Positions 34,704 to 44,623 of a stretch of 64,000 nt of DNA are shown one piece after another. Source of the stretch: Pseudovibrio sp. Tun.PSC04-5.I4 (GTDB lineage: Bacteria > Pseudomonadota > Alphaproteobacteria > Rhizobiales > Stappiaceae); assembly GCF_900104145.1 (NCBI RefSeq), contig NZ_FNLB01000008.1:186001-250000 (forward strand), given 5' to 3'. The notes under the pieces are model-generated. The model worked only from the letters and a program-made list of their open reading frames with translations, searched no databases and was not told the DNA's origin. Positions within the stretch are counted from its first letter, which is position 1, and each line of letters opens with the position of its first letter. The position numbers were made by a program, and so were the translations under genes.

Positions 34704-36911
34704 TTAAGCTGAAGCCAGCTCTTTGTTCTTGTTTGAGGTTTGCAGACGGTTCTGACGGCGAAGCTTACGTTGCCCGATGACGACCTGCAGCAGCAGGATG
34801 GCAATGAGCATGGTGATGATGAGAACAGAGGAGTACGCAATTGCGATCCCGTATTCGCCATGTTCCACACGGCCCACGATGAACGAAGTTGCCATGTTAT
34901 GACGCGCACTCACCAGGAAGATCACCGCACTCACAGATGTGATGGCACGAACGAAGCTGTAGGCCAGTGCCGCAAGGATAGCAGGACCCATGAGAGGTAG
35001 GATGACTTTGCGCACAGTGGTGAAGCTGTTTGCACCAAGCGTGATGGAGGCTTCATCAAGGCTCTTATCCAGTTGAGACATAGCCGCGATACCGCCGCGT
35101 ACACCAACCGGCATGTTGCGGAACACAAACACGATGACCAAAATGATGCTGGTGCCTGTCAGTTCAATTGGCGGTGTGTTGAAGGCCATAATGTAAGCCA
35201 CACCAATCACAGTGCCCGGAATTGCGAAACTGAGCATTGTGCTGAATTCGAACAGGTTCTTCCCAGCGAATTTCTGGCGCACCAGCAAGTAGGCGGTCAA
35301 CAGACCCACAACAGCGGTCAGCGGTGCTGCAATGGTGGAGATGGTCAGCGTGGTAAAGTAGCTGTCCCAAGCCACACCGGTCCAGCGGATGCCATTGTCG
35401 AAGTTGATGGAGAAGGCGCGGATGTAGTGATCCAGCGTAAAGGTGTTGTCGTAGCCCCAAAGCTTCACGAAGCTGCCGAACACGATCATGGAGTACACAA
35501 TTGCGGTGAAGGCGGCCCAAGGAAGCGCAAACCCGTAACACGCCCACTTAAGCGCCGGGTTAAGCGGTGAATGCTGACCGGAATCAGCCTTACCGGTGAC
35601 GGTTGCGTAAGATTTTTTGCCAAGCCACATCCGCTGTGCCACGAAAGCAGACAGGGTGAGCGAGAGCAGGACAACGGCAAGAACAGCTGCTTTGGATGGG
35701 TCAGCCACAGCGCCAACAATGGCGAAGTAGATCTCGGTGGAGAGCACGTTGAAGTTTCCACCCAGCACCAGCGGGTTGCCAAAATCAGCGATACTTTCAA
35801 TAAAGCCAAGCAGGAACGCATTTGCCAAACCCGGACGCATCAGAGGCCATGTTACGTTTTTAAACGTTTGCCACTGGCTTGCGTTGAGGGTTTGGGACGC
35901 TTCTTCCATGGACGGGCTGACGCCTTCAACCACACCAATAAGCACGAGGAATGCGATTGGGGTAAAGGACAGCAACTGTGCAAGGTAAATGCCGGAGAAG
36001 CCGTAGAGCCAGCGGCTTTTTGAAACGTCGAAGAACTCATAGAGCACATCGGTGATCACGCCAGCGCGGCCAAACATCAAAATCAGCGCAAGACCAATCA
36101 CGAACGGAGGCGTGATGATTGGAATGATGGTGAGAATGCGCAGCAGTTTCTTTGCAGGGAAGGCTGTTTTGGTTGCGACCAACGCAAAGGCCAGACCGAG
36201 AAGCGTCGTGCCCACACCGGTAAGAATTGCAAGGAAGACAGAGTTCCAGGCCGGACCACAACTTTTGCCGCCAGCAAGGCAGGAGAGGTTCCAGATATCG
36301 GCAGAGAAGAAACGGGTGAAGAACAGCACAACATCAATGCCGCCGTCACCTGTTTGAAATGCACGGATCAGGATTTGAGAAACCGGGTAGAAGACGAAGG
36401 TTATAACCAACGCAATGATAAGGCCAATGCTGCCAACGATGAACGCATCGCCGCGGCCTTTGCCCAGACCGGAAATACTGGTGGTGAGGATGAACAGGAG
36501 CGCGCCAGCGGTGATCATAGCACCGGACCCAAGCCCGGTTTGACCCGCGGCAGCGGAGCCGAAGTTCAACGCATCAATGAAGAACTCAGGACCTGTTCTG
36601 CCAATTGCAAACCCTTGCGCAACCAACAGCGCAAGACCTGTGATGGACAGGAACACGAGTGACTTAGCCCGAATGCGCTCGTCTTTGATCACGGTAAAGG
36701 CAACACCGATACCGCCCAATGCCAGAGCGAGAGGCAGGAACCACCAGCGGCCATAAAGCAAAGCCTGACCCAGAGCAGGGGCAGTGTCTTCACTCATGAA
36801 TTCACTGAACAACCAGCTGAAAGACCAAAAGCCGCTTTCGACTGAGTACCAGGGAACTACGCAAAATCCCACTATTCCGGCGATTAGCCAGAGCGCAATT
36901 GTCTTTCTCAT
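34704..36911 (-). CDS. afuB: AfuB/FbpB-type fused ABC permease
   Basis: A 735-residue inner-membrane protein with two permease halves. Each half has an EAA loop: EEASQTLNASQWQTFKNVTWP (~350) and DEASITLGANSFTTVRKVILP (~640). About 200 extra N-terminal residues add four or so helices, making it longer than a plain ~500-residue FbpB and closer to the AfuB form. One polypeptide therefore supplies the whole pore. It lies between the receptor and ATPase genes. Confidence 0.88.
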   Translation of the reverse strand: MRKTIALWLIAGIVGFCVVPWYSVESGFWSFSWLFSEFMSEDTAPALGQALLYGRWWFLPLALALGGIGVAFTVIKDERIRAKSLVFLSITGLALLVAQGFAIGRTGPEFFIDALNFGSAAAGQTGLGSGAMITAGALLFILTTSISGLGKGRGDAFIVGSIGLIIALVITFVFYPVSQILIRAFQTGDGGIDVVLFFTRFFSADIWNLSCLAGGKSCGPAWNSVFLAILTGVGTTLLGLAFALVATKTAFPAKKLLRILTIIPIITPPFVIGLALILMFGRAGVITDVLYEFFDVSKSRWLYGFSGIYLAQLLSFTPIAFLVLIGVVEGVSPSMEEASQTLNASQWQTFKNVTWPLMRPGLANAFLLGFIESIADFGNPLVLGGNFNVLSTEIYFAIVGAVADPSKAAVLAVVLLSLTLSAFVAQRMWLGKKSYATVTGKADSGQHSPLNPALKWACYGFALPWAAFTAIVYSMIVFGSFVKLWGYDNTFTLDHYIRAFSINFDNGIRWTGVAWDSYFTTLTISTIAAPLTAVVGLLTAYLLVRQKFAGKNLFEFSTMLSFAIPGTVIGVAYIMAFNTPPIELTGTSIILVIVFVFRNMPVGVRGGIAAMSQLDKSLDEASITLGANSFTTVRKVILPLMGPAILAALAYSFVRAITSVSAVIFLVSARHNMATSFIVGRVEHGEYGIAIAYSSVLIITMLIAILLLQVVIGQRKLRRQNRLQTSNKNKELASA

Positions 36912-37017
36912 GATGTTGATCCGAGAGTTTGTGTAATCGCTCAGGCGCGACTACTAAGCAGAACAATTAAGCGGAGGGACGAGCGGAGTTTAAACCCGCC
37001 CCTCGGCTCTTTAGTAT

Positions 37018-38040
37018 TTAGTGAGACGCGTTCTTAACTTCTTTGGTCCAACGGCTCAAAAGATGTTCACGAGTAGAACGTTCGCCGTATGTTGCAAAAT
37101 CGTAGTCGATCAGCTTGATAGAAGCCAGATCTGGAGATTCTGGAGCAACGGTTGCTTTTGAGTTGGACGGAACCTGGAAGGATTTTACTTCCACAGAACG
37201 GGACTGTACGTCTGGACGCAGAGCGTATTCAACAAATTGCTTTGCAATTTCCGGGTTTCTTGCGCCTTTAATGACACTTACAGCACCAACTTCGTAGCCA
37301 GTACCTTCACATGGAGCAACAATCTTGAGTGGGAAGCCACTTCCAGCAAGTTTCACCATGTCGTGCATAAAGCCGATGGAGATTGTTGTTTCGCCGCGCG
37401 CAGCTGCTTTACTTAGAGCGGAACCGGATTTTGTGTACTGGTTCACGTTCTTGCCGATTTCGGTCAGAAGACGGTAAGCTTCTTCTTCGCCAAACAACTG
37501 AACGAATGTTGCAAGCTCGGTGTAAGCTGTGCCGGAGCTGTTCGGGTTCGCAACCTGAATTTCGCCTGCGTAAGCTGGGTTGGTGAGATCTTTCCAACAC
37601 GCAGGAGCCGGAAGGCCGCGTTCTTTCAGAACTTCGGAGTTGTACGCAATGCCCAGTGCGCCAGCGTAAATACCAACAGTTCCACCATTGGAGATTTTGT
37701 GCATGTTGGATGCCCAGCCCAACAGGTCGCTGGTGTCAACGCCCGGATCCTGTGTCAGGCCTTCAAACGCTGCGATCAGGTGTGGATCGCCGGTGCCGCC
37801 CCACCATACATCAATCTTAGGGTTGCTTGCTTCTGCGCGAACCTGAGCCAGCGTTTCGCCGGTGCTCTTACGGACCATGAGAACTTCGTTGCCGGTTTCT
37901 TCTTCAAAACCGCGTGCCATCAATTCGCACCAGTCCTGCTCAGCGCCACAAACCATATTCAGTTCGCCAGCAGATGCTGTTGCTGGAAGTGCAGCGAGCA
38001 AACCTACGGCTGCCAGACTACCTAATAGAGCGTTTTTCAT
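37018..38040 (-). CDS. afuA: AfuA/FbpA-type periplasmic substrate-binding protein
   Basis: A 340-residue receptor with a signal peptide (~24 residues, ATASA/GELNMVCG). The AfuA-like start MVCGAEQDWC has two cysteines, and IDVWWGGTGDPH is a ligand-cleft motif. AfuA of Actinobacillus was first annotated as iron-binding but binds hexose-6-phosphates, so either ligand class is possible. The conserved Tyr pair of true ferric receptors is not obvious to me. The ATG follows GGGAGAAAAG. First gene of the operon and divergent from a two-component system. A weak GC-rich hairpin at ~36981-37010 separates it from the permease gene. Confidence 0.85.
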   Translation of the reverse strand: MKNALLGSLAAVGLLAALPATASAGELNMVCGAEQDWCELMARGFEEETGNEVLMVRKSTGETLAQVRAEASNPKIDVWWGGTGDPHLIAAFEGLTQDPGVDTSDLLGWASNMHKISNGGTVGIYAGALGIAYNSEVLKERGLPAPACWKDLTNPAYAGEIQVANPNSSGTAYTELATFVQLFGEEEAYRLLTEIGKNVNQYTKSGSALSKAAARGETTISIGFMHDMVKLAGSGFPLKIVAPCEGTGYEVGAVSVIKGARNPEIAKQFVEYALRPDVQSRSVEVKSFQVPSNSKATVAPESPDLASIKLIDYDFATYGERSTREHLLSRWTKEVKNASH

Positions 38041-38352
38041 TCTTTTCTCCCAAGTTAAACAAGATCTAGGTATAACAACGTATTAGTACACCTAACCTCC
38101 ATCTCAATTTAGACTTGAATTTACATGAAATATGACTGAACTGCTCCCACTTAAGCGTTAAGTATGTTCCCAATATGGAGATTTATCTTCCTAATATTAC
38201 ATATATTACAAACTTAGGTTACATATGAAATATTAGATCTATTGATGACATGAGTGGAAACTGCGCATTCTCGCGCCAATCCGCTGAAAATGTACTTATA
38301 CCACCACAGTACATATGGGAGCTTAAGCCGGGTTGCGAGGAAGGTTACATAA
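38041..38352. promoter_or_regulatory. Divergent promoter region with repeated TTACA motifs
   Basis: This AT-rich spacer lies between afuA (-) and the response regulator gene (+). TTACA occurs at 38198, 38207, 38220 and 38345 on the same strand, and the 9-mer AGGTTACAT is repeated exactly at 38217-38225 and 38342-38350, the latter ending 2 bp before the regulator ATG. These are candidate sites for the adjacent OmpR-type regulator. In this AT-rich region single 5-mers are weak evidence; the 9-bp repeat is stronger. Confidence 0.5.
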
Positions 38353-39114
38353 ATGACCGAGAGTTGGGATAGGTCACCCTCAAAGGTAGCTGTCGTAGAT
38401 GACGACCCGGCTATACGGGAGGTCCTGCGCGAATTACTGCATGAATACGGGTTTCTCGCGTTGCCGTGCCATGGCAGCGAGGAGTTGCTGGAGCTTGAGG
38501 AACTGGAGAGCCTTGACCTTGCAATCATCGACCTGAAGCTGGACGGGGAAAGCGGCATGATGCTGGCACAGCGCCTGCGCGCCTCCTTTAACTTCCCTAT
38601 TATACTGCTGACCGGCACCGGAGATGAGGTGGACAAGATTGTCGGGCTGGAAACCGGCGCTGATGACTTCCTCATGAAGCCGTTTAACCCACGAGAACTG
38701 ATCGCCCGCATTCGTGCGGTGTTGCGGCGGTATAAACGTGTTGTCCCTGCTGAGCGGGCAAGTCCGGCACCTCAGGCCTCTGCTGCAGCTCCAGTAAACA
38801 CATCCAGCACTTTGCTTGGTGATTTGACCTTTGTGAGCGAGGAGCGCCGCTTGCTGGATGCCAACCTCCGCGAAGTCAACCTGACCAACTCGGAACTGCG
38901 CCTGCTTGAATTCCTCATCGACAACCCCAATCGCCCCATCAACCGGGTTGAACTGCTGGAACATCTTGGCGGCGACCTCTCCCGTTATATGGACCGCACG
39001 GTTGATGTGTTGATCCTGCGGTTGCGCCGTAAGATAGAGCCAAACCCGTCCAAGCCATTATTTTTGCAAACCCGACGCGGCAAAGGCTATGTCTTTGCGC
39101 TTGAAACCACTTAG
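38353..39114 (+). CDS. OmpR-family response regulator of the Afu-linked system
   Basis: A 253-residue protein. The receiver domain has VAVVDDDP, phospho-acceptor aspartate in LAIIDLKLDG (~57) and lysine in LMKPFNPREL. An Ala/Pro linker (~135-153) leads to a winged helix with TVDVLILRLRRKIE. It is followed after 12 bp by the hybrid kinase and is divergent from afuABC, which it probably controls. Confidence 0.9.
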   Translation: MTESWDRSPSKVAVVDDDPAIREVLRELLHEYGFLALPCHGSEELLELEELESLDLAIIDLKLDGESGMMLAQRLRASFNFPIILLTGTGDEVDKIVGLETGADDFLMKPFNPRELIARIRAVLRRYKRVVPAERASPAPQASAAAPVNTSSTLLGDLTFVSEERRLLDANLREVNLTNSELRLLEFLIDNPNRPINRVELLEHLGGDLSRYMDRTVDVLILRLRRKIEPNPSKPLFLQTRRGKGYVFALETT

Positions 39115-39126
39115 GCGGAGCCCGGC

Positions 39127-41718
39127 ATGATCTTGCTGCCCAAACCATTACGAGCGCTGCTTTCCATCAAGACGCGTTTGCTGGCCGCCATTACGTTGCT
39201 CACCCTTGCGACGCTGTTTACCGGTGGCATTGCATGGTATTGGCTGGATCAGGCCAATGTGAAGCTTGTTGGGCAGTACCAACGCACCATTGAGGCTATT
39301 GCTGGCTCTCTTCAATTGGCCAACAAATCCGCAGGGTTGGTGAGCACCGCTCCGTTTTTGCTGAACCTGACATCGGTTTACCAGATTGATAATGAAGGCT
39401 CGCGCCTGTTGGTAGAGCTGACCAAAGCCGAAGAGCAGTACCGCGACAACTTCCCTCCGCAACAGGAGCAGGGCGGGTTGGGTAAATTTCTGCCTGAAGT
39501 ACAGCAGAACCTGTCGCTCATGCGTTCTCAGGTGGCCGTACTGGTCAACGCTGCGCAGCAGATAAACGAGTCTGAAGATCGTGTGCGCGGTCTCCTTGTT
39601 GATCTGGCGCGGATTGAACGCAATGCCATCAATAAATCGGCCAGTTTTTACCAAACAGCGGCGGAGCGCGATGCGTGGCAACTGGTGGAGCAAACTGCCA
39701 ACCTGCTTATTTCTGCGGCCCATGTAACCGACTTTCTGAGCATTGGTGAATTGCGCCGCCGTTATCAAGTGTTAACGGCAGAGCTGGAAAACAGCCCCGG
39801 CCCGCAATTGCAGCAAGCGCACGCCAAACTTAAGCAAATTGCCGAGGATGACATCGGCCTCTATGCCACCCGCCATCTTGCCATGTCAGGTCAGTTGGAA
39901 GCCCGCAATGCGCTGTTTAAAATCAAATCCAGCGCCGAAATGATCAACCAGCTGGTTTCCGAGTTTGTGCGTTTGTCGGGTGAGGAAATCGCCAAGCAAC
40001 GGCAGGAAACATCCTCCTATATATCCAGTGCTCAACTGGTTGTGTTCTTCACCGGCATTGCCAGTATTGTCCTTGCCCTGTTCTCTGCCCACTACATTGC
40101 GGGTTATGTGACCAAGAATATCAATCGTATTTCGCTGGCCATGTCCAAGCTGGCGAAGGGCGATCATTCCTCAGAATTGCCACGCCCCTCACGGCAGGAT
40201 GACGAGATTGCCCGTTTGCTGCATTCATTCCGCATTTTCCGCGCCAACTCCATCCGCTTGCGCCGAATTTACGGGCAGCTGCAACGCAAAACGGAGCTGT
40301 TCGAGACCACCTTCAACTGCATCTCCGACGGTCTTGTTATCACCAATCAACAGCACGGTTTAAACGCGTGGAACCCGCGCCTGTCTCAAGTGCTACGGAT
40401 GAGTGAGGCAGAGATTGAGAAGGCCAAGGATATCCTTGTTCTCATTCAACATTCTGGCTTCCGGTGGAAAGAGGAAAACGTGCGTCCACACGGAACACGC
40501 TTCCGCTTTGCAGAGTTGATCGGCAATGATGGGGCCTTGATCGAGGTGCGCAAGAGCCCTCTGCCAGAAGGTGGTGCAGTTTGGTCTTTCTCAGATGCAA
40601 CGGACCGTGGCTTTGTGCGGGAGCAAGCCCAGCAAAAGCAGAAGCTGGAAAGCCTGGGGCAGCTGACCGGGGAAGTTGCGCATGACTTCAACAACATCCT
40701 CACCAGCATTTCTGGCAGCGTTGGCATTATTGAACGCAAGACCGGACAGCGGAGCGAGATTAACGGAAACCTCCAGCGCATTCACAACGCTGTTGAGATT
40801 GCTACCAACCTGACCCAGCGCTTGCTTGCCTTTGCCCGTAAGCAGCATCTGGAACCGGAAGTGGTTGAGATCAATCATCTCATCGAAAGCGTGTCTGAAA
40901 TCATTTCCGTCAGTCTGGATGAAGACATAATATTGACTACGGATTTGGCGGAGCAGCAGACCTTTGTCCGCATTGATCCCGGCCAGCTTGAAAGCGCTTT
41001 GATCAACCTTTGCATCAACAGCGGTCATGCTATTCACGGCGCAGGTACTATTGCCATTCGCGTTCTTGCAAATGGCACGGATACGGTTTCCATCAGCGTG
41101 GAAGACAATGGCTGCGGCATGGATCAGGATACATTGGAGCGGGTGTACGAGCCGTTTTTCACCACACGCAGAACATCAGCCGGATCCGGCCTTGGTCTCA
41201 GCATGGTGTTCGGCTTCATCAAGCAATCGGGCGGCGAAATGGGTATCACCAGCGAAAAAGGTGAGGGCACCACGGTGACTCTGGTCATTCCGCAAGCCCC
41301 CGTTGAGCTGGAACAACAGAGCGCCATATGGACCTTTGAGAAGGCCTATAGGATTTTGCTGGTGGAAGATGATTTACAAACCCTGCTGCGCGCCAAGACT
41401 ATGCTTCATGAGCTTGGTCTGGATTGCATCGAGGCCAGCACGTACGGCGCTGCAAAAGTGCTCATCGAGAACGGCACCAAGTTTGATGTGCTGTTTACGG
41501 ATGTTCAGCTGGAGGATGGCAAGGTTGGCTGGACATTGGCGGAAGCTGCCATAAAAGCCTGTGCCGACCAAAAGGTGGTGGTGACATCTGGCCGGTTCCC
41601 GAAAGAACACGAACCAAGCTCGGACCTCATCGAGGGCATCACCCGCCTTGCAAAACCTTACAGTAAGGAACAACTCGCCGAAGCAATCATCACCCAACTA
41701 AAGCGATGGGAAACCTAA
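39127..41718 (+). CDS. Hybrid sensor histidine kinase with C-terminal receiver
   Basis: A membrane sensor of 863 residues. Transmembrane helices at ~15-37 and ~300-320 enclose a ~260-residue, mostly helical periplasmic domain of the TorS-like kind. HAMP (~320-375), a PAS-like domain (~390-500), HisKA with H in GEVAHDFNNILTS (~520), HATPase_c (NLCINSGHAI, DNGCGMD, GSGLGLSMV) and a receiver domain (~740-860, Asp in DVLFTDVQLEDG) follow. The phosphorelay needs an Hpt step or direct transfer; no Hpt gene is seen nearby. GGAG precedes the ATG. Signal likely relates to the AfuABC substrate, by context only. Confidence 0.88.
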   Translation: MILLPKPLRALLSIKTRLLAAITLLTLATLFTGGIAWYWLDQANVKLVGQYQRTIEAIAGSLQLANKSAGLVSTAPFLLNLTSVYQIDNEGSRLLVELTKAEEQYRDNFPPQQEQGGLGKFLPEVQQNLSLMRSQVAVLVNAAQQINESEDRVRGLLVDLARIERNAINKSASFYQTAAERDAWQLVEQTANLLISAAHVTDFLSIGELRRRYQVLTAELENSPGPQLQQAHAKLKQIAEDDIGLYATRHLAMSGQLEARNALFKIKSSAEMINQLVSEFVRLSGEEIAKQRQETSSYISSAQLVVFFTGIASIVLALFSAHYIAGYVTKNINRISLAMSKLAKGDHSSELPRPSRQDDEIARLLHSFRIFRANSIRLRRIYGQLQRKTELFETTFNCISDGLVITNQQHGLNAWNPRLSQVLRMSEAEIEKAKDILVLIQHSGFRWKEENVRPHGTRFRFAELIGNDGALIEVRKSPLPEGGAVWSFSDATDRGFVREQAQQKQKLESLGQLTGEVAHDFNNILTSISGSVGIIERKTGQRSEINGNLQRIHNAVEIATNLTQRLLAFARKQHLEPEVVEINHLIESVSEIISVSLDEDIILTTDLAEQQTFVRIDPGQLESALINLCINSGHAIHGAGTIAIRVLANGTDTVSISVEDNGCGMDQDTLERVYEPFFTTRRTSAGSGLGLSMVFGFIKQSGGEMGITSEKGEGTTVTLVIPQAPVELEQQSAIWTFEKAYRILLVEDDLQTLLRAKTMLHELGLDCIEASTYGAAKVLIENGTKFDVLFTDVQLEDGKVGWTLAEAAIKACADQKVVVTSGRFPKEHEPSSDLIEGITRLAKPYSKEQLAEAIITQLKRWET

Positions 41719-41770
41719 GGCGGGTTGTTTGTCGTCAGCCAAGCCTTCGTTCTGGCATGGCAGCTATCCT

Positions 41771-42961
41771 CTAACCTGCATTATTTTCCCGAAAGACGAT
41801 CGGCACGAAGTGGATCAGGTAGAGCGTGAAGGTGAGGGCAAAGAGGCCCCACGCAAATGGCATTGTATCCATATCCGGCAACAGCAATGGACCTAACGAG
41901 CGCACCAGACAGGCTGCAATAAGCGATAGAATGGCACCGCCGAGCAGGGGGGTAAGCTTTAGCGCGTTTCCGGAATGGCGCAGTCCTGCGATGATCAGCA
42001 CCATCAATGTTGCAAAGGCAAAGCCGCCGATAAAGATCATATGCTGGCCAGAAACATATGCATCAGCGGACAAAAGGCCGAGCAGGCCGCCAGCTTGTAA
42101 TGCGAAGCCAATCCCGATGAACCAGTAGAGCAGATAGAGCGCACGGGCGAAGTGCGTTCTGAGGGCGCCTGATAAATGCCAATCCTGTAAAATATTGAGC
42201 ACGGCACAGGCAGAGGCCAACGCAAGCCAGCCCTGCAAAGCATTCGAGACTCCCATGACCTGAGCAAGGGTGAGTGCACAGATGCAGAAGATGGCTGCGC
42301 GTCTCATGGGTGGGCGTGGAATAAAGGTGGCCCCATCTTCTCGTGTAGAAAGCGCATCATTGACGATAACCATGGTAATTGGAGCAAGTGCCGTCAACAC
42401 CATGATGACGAACGCGCCTACAGCAAGGGCAAGACCTTGGCTAAGCACGCCTGTTTCCACGTACTCCCATGCACAAATGACCTGAGCAGCACCCAGCATC
42501 AGCAAAGGCCAGATGAGATGCTGCGCTTTTGCACCCCAAAGCCGTGGGATCAGCATCGCCAATAAAACCGCAGGAAACAGCAATTGCACGCCAAACACGG
42601 CGTTTTGCGGCAGAACACCCATAAACCAAAAGGCAAGACGCCCAATCAACCAAAGCGCGGCAAGGCCGGCCAGCTCTGCTCCAGCAATACGTGGGGTGTT
42701 GGTCCATGAGGGAACCGCAGTGGTTAAGAAACCTGCCATGCCGGCAGTCAGAAACCCGAAGAGCATCTCGTATTGATGGAAAAATAAAGAGTCCGCTTCA
42801 AACGGCAAGCTCACAGAACCGGAGAGGACCAAGCCCCAGACGAGAATTGAAAGAACAGCGTAGAGAGCGGCAAGCGGAAAGAAGACGCGGAACCCCTCTG
42901 AGAACACAACACTGTCAAAGAGGGATGTGTGTTGGTCTGGATGACGAGAAAGGTCTGTCAT
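41771..42961 (-). CDS. nnrS: NnrS-family haem/copper membrane protein
   Basis: A 396-residue inner-membrane protein with about twelve helices. The family features FFHQYEMLFGFLTAGMAGFL and FLTTAVPSWT near residues 60-90 are present, as are further histidines such as HMIFIGGFAFATLM. NnrS proteins contain haem and copper and relieve damage from nitric oxide to iron metabolism. It is the last gene of an operon with an ABC importer; its ATG overlaps the ATPase stop (ATGA, 42958-42961). Confidence 0.9.
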   Translation of the reverse strand: MTDLSRHPDQHTSLFDSVVFSEGFRVFFPLAALYAVLSILVWGLVLSGSVSLPFEADSLFFHQYEMLFGFLTAGMAGFLTTAVPSWTNTPRIAGAELAGLAALWLIGRLAFWFMGVLPQNAVFGVQLLFPAVLLAMLIPRLWGAKAQHLIWPLLMLGAAQVICAWEYVETGVLSQGLALAVGAFVIMVLTALAPITMVIVNDALSTREDGATFIPRPPMRRAAIFCICALTLAQVMGVSNALQGWLALASACAVLNILQDWHLSGALRTHFARALYLLYWFIGIGFALQAGGLLGLLSADAYVSGQHMIFIGGFAFATLMVLIIAGLRHSGNALKLTPLLGGAILSLIAACLVRSLGPLLLPDMDTMPFAWGLFALTFTLYLIHFVPIVFRENNAG

Positions 42962-43770
42962 ATCAGCGTCTCCCAGTTGCTCATGTTAAACAGGCTTGCA
43001 ATGCGATCGTCTGCCAGCAATTTGGCTTCCAGCTCCATCAGATTGCGGCGTGTCCGCTCTTGCCGTGGAATGGGTACTTCATACTCTTTTACAAAGTGTC
43101 CGGGATCAGGAGCCATAATTAACACCCGATCACTCAGCGCCAATGCTTCGGTTACATCATGAGTGACCATGAGCACGGAGCATTGCTCTTGCTCCACTTG
43201 ATGTAGAACAAGGCGGTAAAGCTCGCGCCGCCGGCCAATATCCAGCGCGCTGAACGGCTCATCCAAAAACAACAGATCCGGCTCGACTGCCAGCGCTCTT
43301 GCAAGCGCGCCCCGCTGACGCATACCGCCAGAAAGCTCGGAGGGGTATTTGATCCAATCATCCTCTGTGAAACCCATGGCATAGGCCACAGTTCTCGCTC
43401 GCTTCATACGTTGGAACTTGGTGAGGTGCTGCCCTTTCAGGCCAAAGCTGATGTTGTTGAGCAAGCTTTTCCATGGCAACAATCGGTGTTCCTGAAACAA
43501 CACAGCGGTCTTACCAGCTTGGTTGGAGACATTCCCACGACTTGGGGTGATCAACCCGGCTGCAATCTTTAAAAACGTCGATTTCCCGCACCCGGACGGA
43601 CCAATCAGACTGGTGATCTGTCCCTTTGGCAAAGTCAAAGAACACGGTGCAAGTGTTTGTTGCAGCGGATGATAACGATGATCCTTCACCTCCACCGACA
43701 AGATCGGCGGCGTTGCCTCTGGAGCAGAACGAGAGATAACGGAGAGCAGGGGAGCGGTATCAGTCGGCAT
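42958..43770 (-). CDS. ABC importer ATPase (SsuB/TauB/NrtD type)
   Basis: About 270 residues from the ATG at 43768-43770 (MPTDTAPLL), which overlaps the permease stop; a longer frame to 43851 lacks a start signal. Walker A is GPSGCGKST, the signature is LSGGMRQRGALARAL, Walker B is LLFLDEPFSALD, and the switch is MVTHDVTEAL. It drives uptake with the permease and receptor encoded upstream. Confidence 0.88.
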   Translation of the reverse strand: MPTDTAPLLSVISRSAPEATPPILSVEVKDHRYHPLQQTLAPCSLTLPKGQITSLIGPSGCGKSTFLKIAAGLITPSRGNVSNQAGKTAVLFQEHRLLPWKSLLNNISFGLKGQHLTKFQRMKRARTVAYAMGFTEDDWIKYPSELSGGMRQRGALARALAVEPDLLFLDEPFSALDIGRRRELYRLVLHQVEQEQCSVLMVTHDVTEALALSDRVLIMAPDPGHFVKEYEVPIPRQERTRRNLMELEAKLLADDRIASLFNMSNWETLI

Positions 43771-44557
43771 GTTTCCAACCCTCCACATAATCTTTGATTG
43801 GGTTAAGCAACATGCCCTCAATAATAAGCAGAAGGCCAACAACGACAACAATCCACGCCATGGTGGAGGCGGTGTCGATGTTCACTCTGGCTTCCGCCAG
43901 TCCAGCCCCGATGCCGCGTGTGCTGGCAAGCAACTCCGCCATCACCACAACCTTCCAGCTGAGGCCCAAAGCCGTTGCCCATGCGGGAAACAGGTAGGAG
44001 ACAATCTGCGGGGCTTGCACATGCCAGAAACGATCAAACAGGGAGATATGAAAACTCCCTGCCATTTCATCCAGCTCCGCCTCGCGCATACGAACCCCTT
44101 GCAGGGCGCCAGCAAACACAAGCGGAACGGTGGAGATAAACACCGTGAAGATCGGCGTTCCATCATTGCCACCAAACCACAACAGCGCCAGTACGATCCA
44201 TGCAATGGGCGGAACACCAAGTGCGACGGTGATGAAGGGCTTACAGAGCAGCGAGAGCGTGTTGGACCACCCGGCAATGAGACCGAGAGTAATGCCAAAA
44301 GCGCTTGCGAGAAAGAACCCCGCAAACGCGCGTTTGGCTGTGATCAGGATATTCTCCAACCCGGACGGTTGATTTAGCAAACGTCCCAACTGCGTGAGAG
44401 CTTCCAAGGGTTCGGGCAGGACCAGCGGACCGAAAGCCTCGTAGCCAATTTGCCAAAGTGCGAAAATGAGAAACACACCAGCAAGAGTGCCCCAACCACT
44501 CCAGAGCTTACTGATAAGTCTTGTAGCGACTTGATGGATCATCTGATGATCTCTCAT
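43760..44557 (-). CDS. ABC importer permease (SsuC/TauC type)
   Basis: About 265 residues and six transmembrane helices, with an EAA-like loop ELDEMAGSFHISLFDRFWHV (~165-185) and the C-terminal NPIKDYVEGWKHAD. Starts at 44557 (MRDHQM) or 44542 (MIHQV) are both possible; the second has GAGAG 8 bases upstream. The reading frame extends further to a TTG at 44605 without support. It belongs to the nitrate/sulfonate/taurine permease family; the substrate is unknown. Confidence 0.85.
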   Translation of the reverse strand: MRDHQMIHQVATRLISKLWSGWGTLAGVFLIFALWQIGYEAFGPLVLPEPLEALTQLGRLLNQPSGLENILITAKRAFAGFFLASAFGITLGLIAGWSNTLSLLCKPFITVALGVPPIAWIVLALLWFGGNDGTPIFTVFISTVPLVFAGALQGVRMREAELDEMAGSFHISLFDRFWHVQAPQIVSYLFPAWATALGLSWKVVVMAELLASTRGIGAGLAEARVNIDTASTMAWIVVVVGLLLIIEGMLLNPIKDYVEGWKHAD

Positions 44558-44623
44558 TGTTATCGTAAGCAGCTCAACAGGAAAGGGACCGGAACAACAG
44601 CCCAACCTGCCGAGCCGACTTAA

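Noticed and set aside
36981..37010. GC-rich hairpin between afuA and afuB as an attenuator
   Set aside because: Pairing is imperfect and there is no T-run; mentioned only as a weak structure.
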